Shown: positions 7,507 through 16,488 of the stretch, piece after piece
How the letters are laid out: the number at the start of each line of letters is the position of its first letter
Position numbering within the stretch: position 1 is the stretch's first letter
Origin: ZC4RG25 sp023428365
GTDB lineage: Bacteria; Pseudomonadota; Alphaproteobacteria; Rhizobiales; Hyphomicrobiaceae
Length of the DNA: 64,000 nucleotides
Assembly (NCBI GenBank): GCA_050283925.1
Contig: JBNOAI010000012.1
Coordinates: 124,001 to 188,000, forward strand
Direction of reading: 5' to 3'
Notes under the pieces: generated by a model
Told to the model about the DNA's origin: nothing
What the model saw: the letters and a program-made list of their open reading frames with translations, nothing else
The model's database searches: none
Program-made: the position numbers and the translations under genes

Positions 7507-8487
7507 TTAGACGGCCGTAGCTTCGACCAATTTCTTTGCCTGGGCGACCCAATCGTCCTTGGCAATCTGGCCCTTGAGCCTGAGCTTCCTGTCGAGGCCG
7601 CCCATGCTGCCAGCGTCGAGATCGGCGATCTGCCAGTAATGGAAAACGCCGGCGTCGTTGAGGCGTTGCTCGAGCTTCGGTGTAATTCCCGTGATCCGCT
7701 TGAGATCATCGGCTTCGCCGCGGGCCGCCTCGATGCCCGTGAACGTGCCCAGCTCTTCTGCGGGCGGCGCTTCGGACGCACCGAGATCGACACCAGCTGC
7801 AGCCTGACCACGCTCAATGCCGTCGATGGCAGCGCGCGCGACGAGGTCGCAATACAGCGTAATGGCGCGGCCGGCATCGTCATTGCCCGGGATCGGGAAA
7901 TCGATGTTGTCCGGATCGCAGTTGGTATCGACGACCGCGACAATCGGAATGCCAAGCTTCTTGGCTTCCTGGATCGCGATCTGCTCCTTATTGGTGTCGA
8001 GCACGAACAGCAGATCAGGCGTACCGCCCATCTCCTTGATGCCGCCGAGCGCCTGGTTCAGCTTCTCACGCTCGCGGGTAAGGTTCAGGATTTCCTTCTT
8101 CGTGCGGCCCTGCGGATCGGCCAGAATGTCATCCAGCTGGCGCAGGCGACGGATCGACTGGGAGATGGTCTTCCAGTTCGTCAACGTGCCGCCGAACCAG
8201 CGGTGGTTAATGAAGTATTGCGCGCTGCGCTTGGCCGCTTCGGCGATGGCGTCGGACGCCTGCCGCTTGGTGCCAACGAACAGGACGCGGCCGCCCGAAG
8301 CGACGGTGTCCGAGATCTTGACCAGCGCCTGGTGCAGCAACGGCGTGGTCTGCGTCAGGTCGATAACGTGAATCTTGTTGCGAACGCCGTAGATATACGG
8401 CGCCATCTTGGGATTCCAGCGGTGTGCCTGATGGCCGAAGTGAACGCCAGCTTCAAGAAGCTGACGCATGTTATATGCGGGCAGCAT
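7507..8487 (-). CDS. rpsB: 30S ribosomal protein S2 with C-terminal helix-hairpin-helix-like extension
   Basis: Residues 1 to about 230 are ordinary S2 (MRQLLEAGVHFGHQAHRWNP at the start, DTNCDPDNIDFPIPGNDD late in the domain). Beyond a short acidic linker, residues 260-326 form an extra domain beginning DDLKRITGITPKLEQRLNDA, which reads like a helix-hairpin-helix module. Ordinary S2 is about 240 residues; this one is 326. I recall similar tails in Rhizobiales S2. The ATG at 8487 follows an AAAGAGA site and matches the usual S2 start; an upstream frame to 8574 has no support. Confidence 0.95.
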   Translation of the reverse strand: MLPAYNMRQLLEAGVHFGHQAHRWNPKMAPYIYGVRNKIHVIDLTQTTPLLHQALVKISDTVASGGRVLFVGTKRQASDAIAEAAKRSAQYFINHRWFGGTLTNWKTISQSIRRLRQLDDILADPQGRTKKEILNLTREREKLNQALGGIKEMGGTPDLLFVLDTNKEQIAIQEAKKLGIPIVAVVDTNCDPDNIDFPIPGNDDAGRAITLYCDLVARAAIDGIERGQAAAGVDLGASEAPPAEELGTFTGIEAARGEADDLKRITGITPKLEQRLNDAGVFHYWQIADLDAGSMGGLDRKLRLKGQIAKDDWVAQAKKLVEATAV

Positions 8488-8709
8488 GCGATCTCTTTCT
8501 TTTCCGGTTGAACCTCCGTGGATCGTGAAGGCTACTGCCTGGTTGAAGCAGCAACGCCCACCGGAGCGCGTCAATGGGGTTATCGGCCCAGCTCAGCGCA
8601 ATGATCCACGTGTGGAATGCGCCGCATGTAGCCATTATCCGCGAAAATTGCAAGCGCAGCGTGTCCATGGCAGGAACGCTTGGCTGCCGATTCGGTTGTT
8701 AGTCTCGAT

Positions 8710-9759
8710 ATGACCAATAATACCGCTCCCTCCGACGATCAGGATCTTCCCCCGGAAACGGACCCGCGACGTTCCGTCTTCCGATCCCTTGCGATCGGAC
8801 TGACACTCCTTGGGGCAATCGCAATTCGCGGAGCAGTTGCATCACCACCCTCTTCCGCTCACCTCGCCACACCGGATAGCGGAGCTGCGCAGAATGTGCC
8901 GCCCGCTCCCCCGGGAGCGGTGGCCCCGCCCACCAGCTTCCTCTGGCAGGTCTACCTAGCCGCAGAACGCCATCGTGTGATGCTGATGGCCGCCGGTGTG
9001 ACGTTCTACGCATTGCTGGCTTTGTTCCCGGCCATCGGTGCTCTGGTCACCCTGTTCGGACTGTTTGCCGATCCAGAGATGATCAAACAGCAGCTGAGCA
9101 GCGGCCAGGACGTGCTTCCAGAAGGTGCCATCGAAATCATCGGCGATCAGATCAGCCGCATTCAGGCCAGCGGCGGCGGAGCTCTCGGGTTCGCGTTTTT
9201 CATCAATCTTGCCATCTCTCTGTGGAGCGCAAACGCCGGGATCAAGGGTCTCTTCGATGCCCTTAATGCGGTGCACGGCACAGCAGAGAAGCGCAGTTTC
9301 CTTGCCTACAATCTTCAGGCCCTCGCGTTCACCCTCGGCACAATCGTGTTCGTGATGCTCGCCGTCGGCGCGATCATCGTATTGCCGGCGATCTTCGCGT
9401 TTCTCGGCCTGCAGGATCATGCCGGCTCGACGATCTCGCTTCTGCGCTGGCCGCTGCTCCTCGTCTGTACTCTGCTGTTTCTGTCGCTGCTCTACCGCTT
9501 TGGCCCGACGCCGGATCACCCGCATTGGCGCCTGATTTCCTGGGGCACCATCACGGCCACCGTGGTGTGGCTCGCTGCGTCGATGCTCTTCTCCTGGTAT
9601 GTCGGCAACTTCAACACATTCAATAGAACATACGGATCGCTCGGCGCGGTGATCGGCTTCATGTTCTGGATCTGGATCTCAGCGATGATCGTCCTGTTGG
9701 GCGCCGAGATCGATGCGGAGCTCAACGGCGAACGCCAACGCGCTACCCCCTCGCGCTAA
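8710..9759 (+). CDS. YihY/BrkB-family inner membrane protein
   Basis: A protein of about 349 residues. After an N-terminal cytosolic stretch and one early hydrophobic segment (RSLAIGLTLLGAIAIRGA), the YihY/virulence factor BrkB domain starts at the AGVTFYALLALFPAIGAL stretch and has about six membrane spans, including the conserved NRTYGSLGAVIGFMFWIW segment near the C-terminus. Some relatives were once called RNase BN, but that is not accepted for this family; a transport-related role is suspected. The ATG at 8710 is preferred, though a TTG at 8680 would extend it by 10 residues and neither has a good ribosome binding site. It lies on the opposite strand to rpsB. Confidence 0.82.
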   Translation: MTNNTAPSDDQDLPPETDPRRSVFRSLAIGLTLLGAIAIRGAVASPPSSAHLATPDSGAAQNVPPAPPGAVAPPTSFLWQVYLAAERHRVMLMAAGVTFYALLALFPAIGALVTLFGLFADPEMIKQQLSSGQDVLPEGAIEIIGDQISRIQASGGGALGFAFFINLAISLWSANAGIKGLFDALNAVHGTAEKRSFLAYNLQALAFTLGTIVFVMLAVGAIIVLPAIFAFLGLQDHAGSTISLLRWPLLLVCTLLFLSLLYRFGPTPDHPHWRLISWGTITATVVWLAASMLFSWYVGNFNTFNRTYGSLGAVIGFMFWIWISAMIVLLGAEIDAELNGERQRATPSR

Positions 9760-9867
9760 AGCCTCCCTCATCCTGCCCTCACGGCTTTATAGCCGATGTG
9801 TCTCGTTGCCATGCGACCGTGCTAGGGTGAGGCGATTCACGGATTGCAAAGTTCCAAGGCGAAGCAC

Positions 9868-10677
9868 ATGGAGCCCGGCAAAATCGCCGAAGAGGTCACG
9901 ACACTCGCAACCGCGCTGACGGCCTGGGCGGCGGCAGCCCTCCCGAACGTCATTGTTGCCCTGCTGCTCTTGATCGCCGGCTGGGCACTCGCCGGTTGGG
10001 CGGAACGTGGCGCGGGACGACTTCTCGATCGTGCCGGTATCGAGCCGACGTTGCGCAGTGTCGTCACCAGCCTGGTTCGTTACACGCTGCTCGTGATCGT
10101 CATTGTTGCCGTGCTCGGGCAGCTCGGCGTTCAGACAACGAGCGTGATTGCCGCCCTCGGCGCGATCGGCCTCGCCATCGGCCTGGCACTGCAGGGGACC
10201 TTGGCCAACATTGCTGCGGGCATCATGCTGCTCTGGCTGCGTCCGTTTCGGGTGGGAGATTTCATCGAGGCGGGAAACATCTCCGGCACGGTGAAAGACG
10301 TCGGCTTATTCGCCTCGCGGCTGGATTCGTGGGATGGCGTCTATCAGTTCGTGCCGAACTCCCAGCTTTGGAACACGCGGGTGATGAATTACTCGCGACT
10401 GGACCGCCGGTTGCTCGGACTGAAATTCGGGATCAGCTATTCTGATGATATGGCCCACGGTCGCGAGGTTCTGCTCGCTTTGGCCGCCACCGACGAACGG
10501 ATCATCAACGATCCGCCGCCGGACTGCTTTGTCGACGAACTGGGCGATAACGCTGTCATTCTCGAATTGCGCGCATGGACCGATAACGCGAACTATGCAG
10601 CCGTCCGCCGCTCGCTGACGGAACACGGCAAGACGGCTCTGGAAGCAGCCGGCCTGACGGTGACTAAGAAGAAATAA
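9868..10677 (+). CDS. Small-conductance mechanosensitive channel (MscS family)
   Basis: A 269-residue MscS-type channel. Three N-terminal membrane segments end in the pore helix ALGAIGLAIGLALQGTLANIAAG (the Gly/Ala-rich TM3 of the family). The beta domain follows, with the conserved FRVGDFIEAGNISGTVKDVG and VPNSQLWNTRVMNYS. It opens on membrane tension to release solutes during osmotic downshock. The ATG at 9868 is chosen with AAGGCGA upstream; a TTG at 9844 is a longer alternative. Its stop lies 3 bases from the convergent dnaE stop. Confidence 0.88.
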   Translation: MEPGKIAEEVTTLATALTAWAAAALPNVIVALLLLIAGWALAGWAERGAGRLLDRAGIEPTLRSVVTSLVRYTLLVIVIVAVLGQLGVQTTSVIAALGAIGLAIGLALQGTLANIAAGIMLLWLRPFRVGDFIEAGNISGTVKDVGLFASRLDSWDGVYQFVPNSQLWNTRVMNYSRLDRRLLGLKFGISYSDDMAHGREVLLALAATDERIINDPPPDCFVDELGDNAVILELRAWTDNANYAAVRRSLTEHGKTALEAAGLTVTKKK

Positions 10678-10680
10678 GCG

Positions 10681-13600
10681 TCAGAGATCGACGACTTCCA
10701 GCACGCCGGGGACTGTCGATAACATTCCGCGCAACATTGGCCCAACCTCATAGCGGCCCGGCATCGCGAACTCGACCTCACGCTCGCGTTCTTCCAGTTT
10801 GAGCACCAGCCGAATCTCTCCGCGCCCTGGCCGCAGAGCTTTACGTAGTTCCGCGAGCGCATCTCGGCTGGAAAGCTTTTTTGAATCGAGAACCAGCTTC
10901 AACCCGCGCTGAACAGCGCTTGCAGCTTTGTCGAGCGATTCCACGCCCTGCACGCGCATCTTGACCATATCGCCGTCGCGCTCGGCTTCGACCGACACCA
11001 GAACCGGCGTTCCCGGCTCTAGGAGATCGCGCGCCTGAGCCAGCGTGTCGGAGAAGATCACCGCTTCGAACTGCCCGCTGGTATCGGAGAACATCGCAAA
11101 GGCAAACTTGTTGCCCTTCGCGGATTTGCGTTCACGCGCCGACACGACAATGGCTGCAAGCCGCCCAGCCGTCGCGCCACGCTCGGTCGCGGCCTCGAAT
11201 TCAACCCAGCTTTTGACGCCGAGGGTTTCCAGAACAGACACATATTCATCGAGCGGATGTCCCGACAGGAAAAATCCAACCGCGTCGAATTCCTTTTCCA
11301 ACCGTTCCATCGGCGTCCAAGCCTTTACAGGACGCAGATCGAGTTGCTGCACCGTGGTTCCGCCGCCTCCGCCACCGAACAGGTCGCTCGTGCCATCCGC
11401 AGCATTGGCGGCAACGCGCTGCGAGAGCGCGAGGATCTGATCGACATTGCCGTGAACGACAGCGCGATTGGCTTCGAACGCATCGAACGAACCCGCCGCA
11501 CTTAGCGTTTCAAGTCCACGTTTATTCAGGGCCTTCGGATTGAGACGGCTGGCGAAATCGCCAAGCGTCTTGAACCGGCCACCGGCTTCCCGCGCAGCCA
11601 CGATCTCCTGCACAGCCCCCTGTCCGATATTCTTCAGGGCCGCAAGCGAATAGCGGATCGCACCCTGGCTCCCCTCACGCGCGGGCTCCGGCAGAAAATC
11701 GACATCAGACGTGTTAATGCACGGAGGTTTTACGGCGATATCGCACCGGCGTGCTTCGGCGGCAAACACGCTGAGTTTGTCGGTGTTGGCCATATCGAGT
11801 GTCATCGACGCCGCGATAAACTCTTCCGGATAGTTCGCCTTCAGATAAGCCGTGTGATAGCTGACCAGCGCATAGGCAGCCGCGTGCGATTTGTTGAAGC
11901 CGTATCCGGCGAACTTATCGACCAGCTCGAAGATGTAGGCCGCGTCTTTCTTGCTGACGCCGTTCTTCGTCGCGCCTTCGACGAACCGCGCCTGCTGCTT
12001 GGCCATTTCGGCCTTGTCCTTCTTACCCATCGCGCGGCGCAGAAGGTCGGCTTCACCGAGTGAGTAGCCCGCCATTACCTGAGCGATCTGCATGACCTGC
12101 TCCTGGTAAATGATGACGCCGTAGGTTTCCTTAAGGATCGGCTCCAAAATCGGATGCAGACAGTCGACCGGCTCCTCGCCATGCTTGCGATGGATGTAGG
12201 TCGGGATGTTATCCATCGGGCCGGGGCGATACAGCGCCACCATGGCGATGATGTCTTCGAAGCGGTCAGGTTTCAGCCGCTTGAGGCTGTCCCGCATGCC
12301 GGTACTTTCCAGCTGGAACACACCGATCGTTTCTGCGCGGGCCAGCATTTCGTAAGACGGTTTGTCATCGAGCGGAACGGCAGCCAGATCGATCGTTATG
12401 CCACGACCGCGCGCGATGAAATCGACAGCCTTCTTCAACACCGTCAGCGTCTTCAGGCCGAGGAAGTCGAACTTCACGAGGCCGGCAGCTTCGACCAGTT
12501 TCCAGTTGAACTGGGTGATCGGAAAATTCGATTTCGGATCGCGATAGAGCGGAACGAGCTGCTCCAGCGGACGATCGCCGATCACCATACCGGCGGCATG
12601 GGTCGAGGCGTGGCGGTAAAGTCCTTCCAGCTTCTGCGCGATTTCCAGAAGCCGGGCGACAATCGGTTCTTCGTCGCGCGCTTCCTGCAGCTTAGGCTCG
12701 CCTTCGATCGCTTCCGGCAGCGTCACCGGATTAGCTGGATTGTTGGGCACCAGCTTGCAGAGTTTATCGACTTGCCCGTACGGCATCTGCAGCACACGGC
12801 CGACGTCGCGCAACACAGCGCGCGCCTGAAGCTTTCCGTGCGTGATGATCTGCGCCACGCGATCGGCGCCGTACTTCTGCTGCACGTAGCGGATCACCTC
12901 GTCACGGCGATCCTGGCAGAAGTCGATGTCGAAGTCCGGCATCGAGACGCGTTCCGGATTGAGGAAGCGTTCAAACAGAAGACCGAACCGCAGCGGATCG
13001 AGATCCGTGATGGTGAGCGACCACGCAACCACCGAACCTGCGCCCGAGCCACGGCCAGGACCAACAGGAATGCCTTGCGCCTTCGACCACTTGATGAAGT
13101 CCGCAACGATCAGGAAGTAGCCCGGGAACTTCATCCGGGTGATGATATCGACCTCGAAGGCGAGGCGTTTGCGGTAGTCTTCTTCCGTAAATCCCGGCGC
13201 TAGCGGCTCTTTTGCCAGGCGCGCATCGAGCCCCAACTCAGCCTGACGCTTCAGCTCTGCCGCTTCGGCTGCGAGCTGATCCGAGTCCGACGCGCCGTCA
13301 GCCGTCGCAACGAAGCGCGGCAGGATCGGCTTGCGGCCACGCGGCCGGAACGCACAGCGCTGCGCGATCTCGATGGTATTCTCCAGCGCCTCGGGAAGAT
13401 CGGAGAACAGCTCGACCATCTGATCGGCGGTTTTCAGATAGTGCTCCGCCGTGACGCGACGGCGATCGTCCTCGACCAGCGTGCGGCCTTCCGCGATGCA
13501 CAGCAGCGCGTCGTGCGCTTCGTAGTCTTCCGGCTTTGCGAAATAGACTTCGTTAGTCGCCACGACAGGCAGATGCTGCCCGTACGCAAGATCGAGCAGC

Positions 13601-14256
13601 TGGGGTTCGATTTCTGCTTCGTGGCGGCTGCCATGCCGCTGAACTTCGACGTACAGACGGTCGCCGAAGATTTCTGCAAGCTTTGCGAGCCGGGCACCTG
13701 CGACCGGCTGCTGTCCCGCGATCAGCGCGCCGTCTATCGGCCCATCCGGTCCACCGGTCAGCACGATCAGCCCTTCGCTTGCCTCGGCCAGTTGGCTGAC
13801 CTTGACGTGCGGCCCGTCTGCGTCCGCTGTGTCGAGATGCGCGCTGCTGACGAGCTTCAGCAGATTGGCATAGCCCGTCTCAGTCATCGCATAGAGGGCG
13901 AGCAAGCCATCACGACGCGGTTGCGCCTGCACCGGCTGCAACTGTGCGCTGGTTCGATCCGGCTTCTTCTCCTGAAAATCGACGGCCAGCGAAACGCCTG
14001 CGATCGGCTGAACGCCTGAGCCAGCAAGCTTGTCCGAGAATTCCAGCACACCGAACAGATTGTTCGTATCGGTCAATCCGATCGCCGGGGCTCCGAGCTC
14101 CTTCACGAGCTTGGCCAGCTTGGAGATCGGCAGCGCACCCTCGAGCAACGAGAAGGCCGAGTGCACTTTCAGATGCACGAATTTCGCCGTGGTCTTCCCG
14201 CTGGCGGGAACAGCAACGGGGGTGGCATCCTGGGGCGTTCGAATCGGTGCGTTCAT
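10681..14256 (-). CDS. dnaE: DNA polymerase III alpha subunit
   Basis: The main replicative polymerase, 1191 residues, close to the family norm. Domains in order: N-terminal PHP (HLKVHSAFSLLEGALPISKL from residue 28), palm and thumb with the catalytic pair Asp441 and Asp443 in PDFDIDFCQDRRDE, fingers (GVIIYQEQVMQIAQVMAGYS; GYGFNKSHAAAYALVSY), a helix-hairpin-helix region and an OB-fold (AAIVVSARERKSAKGNKFA). There is no intein. The gene lies downstream of lolC-lolD after a 121-base gap, as in many Rhizobiales, where rpsB often follows directly; here two plus-strand membrane genes lie between dnaE and rpsB. Confidence 0.97.
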   Translation of the reverse strand: MNAPIRTPQDATPVAVPASGKTTAKFVHLKVHSAFSLLEGALPISKLAKLVKELGAPAIGLTDTNNLFGVLEFSDKLAGSGVQPIAGVSLAVDFQEKKPDRTSAQLQPVQAQPRRDGLLALYAMTETGYANLLKLVSSAHLDTADADGPHVKVSQLAEASEGLIVLTGGPDGPIDGALIAGQQPVAGARLAKLAEIFGDRLYVEVQRHGSRHEAEIEPQLLDLAYGQHLPVVATNEVYFAKPEDYEAHDALLCIAEGRTLVEDDRRRVTAEHYLKTADQMVELFSDLPEALENTIEIAQRCAFRPRGRKPILPRFVATADGASDSDQLAAEAAELKRQAELGLDARLAKEPLAPGFTEEDYRKRLAFEVDIITRMKFPGYFLIVADFIKWSKAQGIPVGPGRGSGAGSVVAWSLTITDLDPLRFGLLFERFLNPERVSMPDFDIDFCQDRRDEVIRYVQQKYGADRVAQIITHGKLQARAVLRDVGRVLQMPYGQVDKLCKLVPNNPANPVTLPEAIEGEPKLQEARDEEPIVARLLEIAQKLEGLYRHASTHAAGMVIGDRPLEQLVPLYRDPKSNFPITQFNWKLVEAAGLVKFDFLGLKTLTVLKKAVDFIARGRGITIDLAAVPLDDKPSYEMLARAETIGVFQLESTGMRDSLKRLKPDRFEDIIAMVALYRPGPMDNIPTYIHRKHGEEPVDCLHPILEPILKETYGVIIYQEQVMQIAQVMAGYSLGEADLLRRAMGKKDKAEMAKQQARFVEGATKNGVSKKDAAYIFELVDKFAGYGFNKSHAAAYALVSYHTAYLKANYPEEFIAASMTLDMANTDKLSVFAAEARRCDIAVKPPCINTSDVDFLPEPAREGSQGAIRYSLAALKNIGQGAVQEIVAAREAGGRFKTLGDFASRLNPKALNKRGLETLSAAGSFDAFEANRAVVHGNVDQILALSQRVAANAADGTSDLFGGGGGGTTVQQLDLRPVKAWTPMERLEKEFDAVGFFLSGHPLDEYVSVLETLGVKSWVEFEAATERGATAGRLAAIVVSARERKSAKGNKFAFAMFSDTSGQFEAVIFSDTLAQARDLLEPGTPVLVSVEAERDGDMVKMRVQGVESLDKAASAVQRGLKLVLDSKKLSSRDALAELRKALRPGRGEIRLVLKLEEREREVEFAMPGRYEVGPMLRGMLSTVPGVLEVVDL

Positions 14257-14377
14257 GACGCCATTTTAGCGCAAGCGGGCGACCAGCTTAACTGCTTACA
14301 CGAGCCTGTGCGGGACGTCTGGAAAACCTCTGGGGAGAACGTCTGCAGGCATCCCTGCGATGGCCCCTCCGAAGCTG

Positions 14378-15094
14378 TCAGCCCACCGAACTCGGTGCGA
14401 TCTCCACCAGAACGCCGTCCTCAAGCCGTAGCACCCGGTGCATCCGTGATGCCAGATCCATGTTGTGCGTGGCGATGAGCGCCGCAACGCCCGTCCTCGC
14501 GATCAGCCCGACCAGTTCGTCGAAAACATGCGTCGCCGTGTTCGGATCGAGGTTGCCGGTCGGCTCGTCAGCGAGAATAAGTCGTGGCGAATTGGCGAGC
14601 GCACGGCAGATCGCGGTGCGCTGTTGCTCACCGCCGGACAATTCGGCCGGGCGGTGGTCGAGGCGATGACCGAGCCCCATGCTGGACAAGAGCTCGCGGG
14701 AACGAGCATCGGCCTGACGCCGCGAACGTCCGTAGATCAACTGCGGAATGACGACATTCTCCAGCGCCGAGAATTCCGGCAGAAGCTGATGGAATTGATA
14801 GACAAACCCCATGCTCGCGCGACGCACGCGGGTGCGGTCCTCATCGGACATGCGCGCGCAATCACGGCCATCAACGATCACCTGCCCGCTGTCCGGTGTT
14901 TCGAGCAGCCCGGCCGTATGCAGCAGCGTAGACTTTCCCGCGCCCGACGGCCCGACCAGCGCGACCGCCTCACCCGGATAGAGCTCCGCATAGGCGCCGT
15001 TGAGAACTCTGATCTCCCGCCCGCCTTGCCGATAGGTGCGCATCAGCCCGGAGAGCTGCAGTACGGGGCGATTGCTGAGGTCCTGCATCGCCAT
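14378..15094 (-). CDS. lolD: Lipoprotein-releasing system ATP-binding protein LolD
   Basis: An ABC ATPase of the MacB/LolD type, about 238 residues. Walker A is GPSGAGKS near residue 48, the signature is LSGGEQQR and Walker B is LILADEPTGNLD. It powers LolCE, which extracts lipoproteins from the inner membrane for transfer to LolA. The ATG at 15094 overlaps the lolC stop as TGATG; a GTG at 15097 is also possible. Direct overlap with lolC supports the assignment over a macrolide exporter. Some Walker A and signature flanks differ slightly from E. coli, within family range. Confidence 0.92.
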   Translation of the reverse strand: MAMQDLSNRPVLQLSGLMRTYRQGGREIRVLNGAYAELYPGEAVALVGPSGAGKSTLLHTAGLLETPDSGQVIVDGRDCARMSDEDRTRVRRASMGFVYQFHQLLPEFSALENVVIPQLIYGRSRRQADARSRELLSSMGLGHRLDHRPAELSGGEQQRTAICRALANSPRLILADEPTGNLDPNTATHVFDELVGLIARTGVAALIATHNMDLASRMHRVLRLEDGVLVEIAPSSVG

Positions 15095-16368
15095 CACTCG
15101 TACCTGAGCGCTTCGACGGGATCGAGACGCGAGGCGCGCCAGGACGGATACAATGTCGCCAGCAGCGATAGCACGAAGGCCATGATCACGATGAACGTCG
15201 TCTCGCCAAAGTCGATGTCAGCGGGCAACTGCGTCAGGTAGTAGACTGTCGGATCCATCAGTGTCGTTCCCGTCAGCCACTGCACGAACTGCCGGATCGC
15301 CTCGATGTTGAGGCAAAAAATGATGCCGATGATCAGTCCCGCGATGGTACCGACAATTCCAATCGATGCGCCGGTGATCAGGAAGACACGCATGATCGCG
15401 CCCTTGGTCGCCCCCATGGTGCGCAGGATGGCGATGTCGCGGCCCTTGTCTTTCACCAGCATCATCAAGCCGGAGATGATGTTGAGCGCCGCCACCAGCA
15501 CGATCAGCGACAGGATGATGAACATCACGGTGCGTTCGACTTCCAGCACAGTGAAGAATGTCTGATTGCGCTGCCGCCAGTCGGTGAACGAATAGCCCTC
15601 CCCGACCGCGGATTTCATCCCGGCGATGTAACCGTCGATCCTCTGCGGATCGTTGACGATCACCTCCAGCACATCAACGGTCGGTCCGCGCGAGAAGTAG
15701 CGCTGCGCCTCCTGCAACGGCATGAACAGCATCGTGCGGTCATACTCGGCCATCCCCATCTCGAAGATGGCGGCAATCCGATAGGGTTTGCTGCGCGGAG
15801 CGGTCCCGAACGGCGTGCTGGTGCCACGCGGTGAGACGAGCGTAATGGCATCACCGAGCTGAACGCCGAGCGAACTGGCTAAGCGACTGCCGACGGCAAC
15901 GGCCGTGCCCTCATCGAAACCATCCAGGCTGCCGGCGATGATGTTGTCGGACACCAGCGGCAGTCCTTCGAGCCCCTTCGCTGTTACGCCACGGACGAAT
16001 CCGCCGAGTGCCTGCACCGCCGAGGACACCATGACCTGCCCTTCGATCAAAGGCACCACCGCCTTGACACCGCTGGCCGTGCTCAGACGCTTGGCCACCT
16101 CGTCGTAATCGTTGAAGGGGCCGGTTCCGGCCATCTTGTAGGCAATGACGTGACCGTTCACGCCGAGGATCTTCTCGAACAGCTGATTGCGGAAGCCGTT
16201 CATGACGGCCATCACGATGATCAGCGTGGCCACGCCGAGCAAAATGCCGACGAACGAAAAGCCGGCAATGACCGAGATAAACCCTTCCTTACGACGCGCC
16301 CGCAGGTAGCGCAGGGCCAGCATCCATTCAAACGGCGCAAAGGGGCGGGTATCGATCTGTGCGGCCAT
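15094..16368 (-). CDS. lolC: Lipoprotein-releasing system membrane protein LolC/LolE
   Basis: A 424-residue inner membrane protein with the LolC/E layout: one N-terminal span (GFSFVGILLGVATLIIVMAV), a large periplasmic MacB-like domain, and three C-terminal spans of the FtsX family (IILSLIVLVAALNIISGLMM onward). Alphaproteobacteria usually carry a single LolC/E-like protein, probably acting as a homodimer. The start at 16368 has GGGGAC upstream; a further in-frame ATG at 16395 is less likely. It overlaps lolD by one base and is 120 bases downstream of proS. Confidence 0.93.
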   Translation of the reverse strand: MAAQIDTRPFAPFEWMLALRYLRARRKEGFISVIAGFSFVGILLGVATLIIVMAVMNGFRNQLFEKILGVNGHVIAYKMAGTGPFNDYDEVAKRLSTASGVKAVVPLIEGQVMVSSAVQALGGFVRGVTAKGLEGLPLVSDNIIAGSLDGFDEGTAVAVGSRLASSLGVQLGDAITLVSPRGTSTPFGTAPRSKPYRIAAIFEMGMAEYDRTMLFMPLQEAQRYFSRGPTVDVLEVIVNDPQRIDGYIAGMKSAVGEGYSFTDWRQRNQTFFTVLEVERTVMFIILSLIVLVAALNIISGLMMLVKDKGRDIAILRTMGATKGAIMRVFLITGASIGIVGTIAGLIIGIIFCLNIEAIRQFVQWLTGTTLMDPTVYYLTQLPADIDFGETTFIVIMAFVLSLLATLYPSWRASRLDPVEALRYE

Positions 16369-16488
16369 GCAGTGTCCCCGTTTCAGGGCGCGCATCTGCG
16401 GCCCTGCCTCCCACTCTATCGTTCTCGCATTCGTGCGAGATGGCCTCGTGCATGGCTGAGAACTATGTCACTCAGCTGACATGACACG

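Noticed and set aside
8673..8697. GGAAC-N16-GGTT upstream of the YihY-like gene, close to the EcfG consensus
   Set aside because: One base differs in the core -10 element and the site is only 13 bases from the ATG, too close for a normal leader.
12154..13203. A 349-codon plus-strand frame inside dnaE
   Set aside because: Antisense to the catalytic region of dnaE, with an Arg/His-rich translation and no domain.
10681..14256. Possible intein or split in DnaE
   Set aside because: The length and all polymerase domains are continuous; no splicing-domain motifs are seen.
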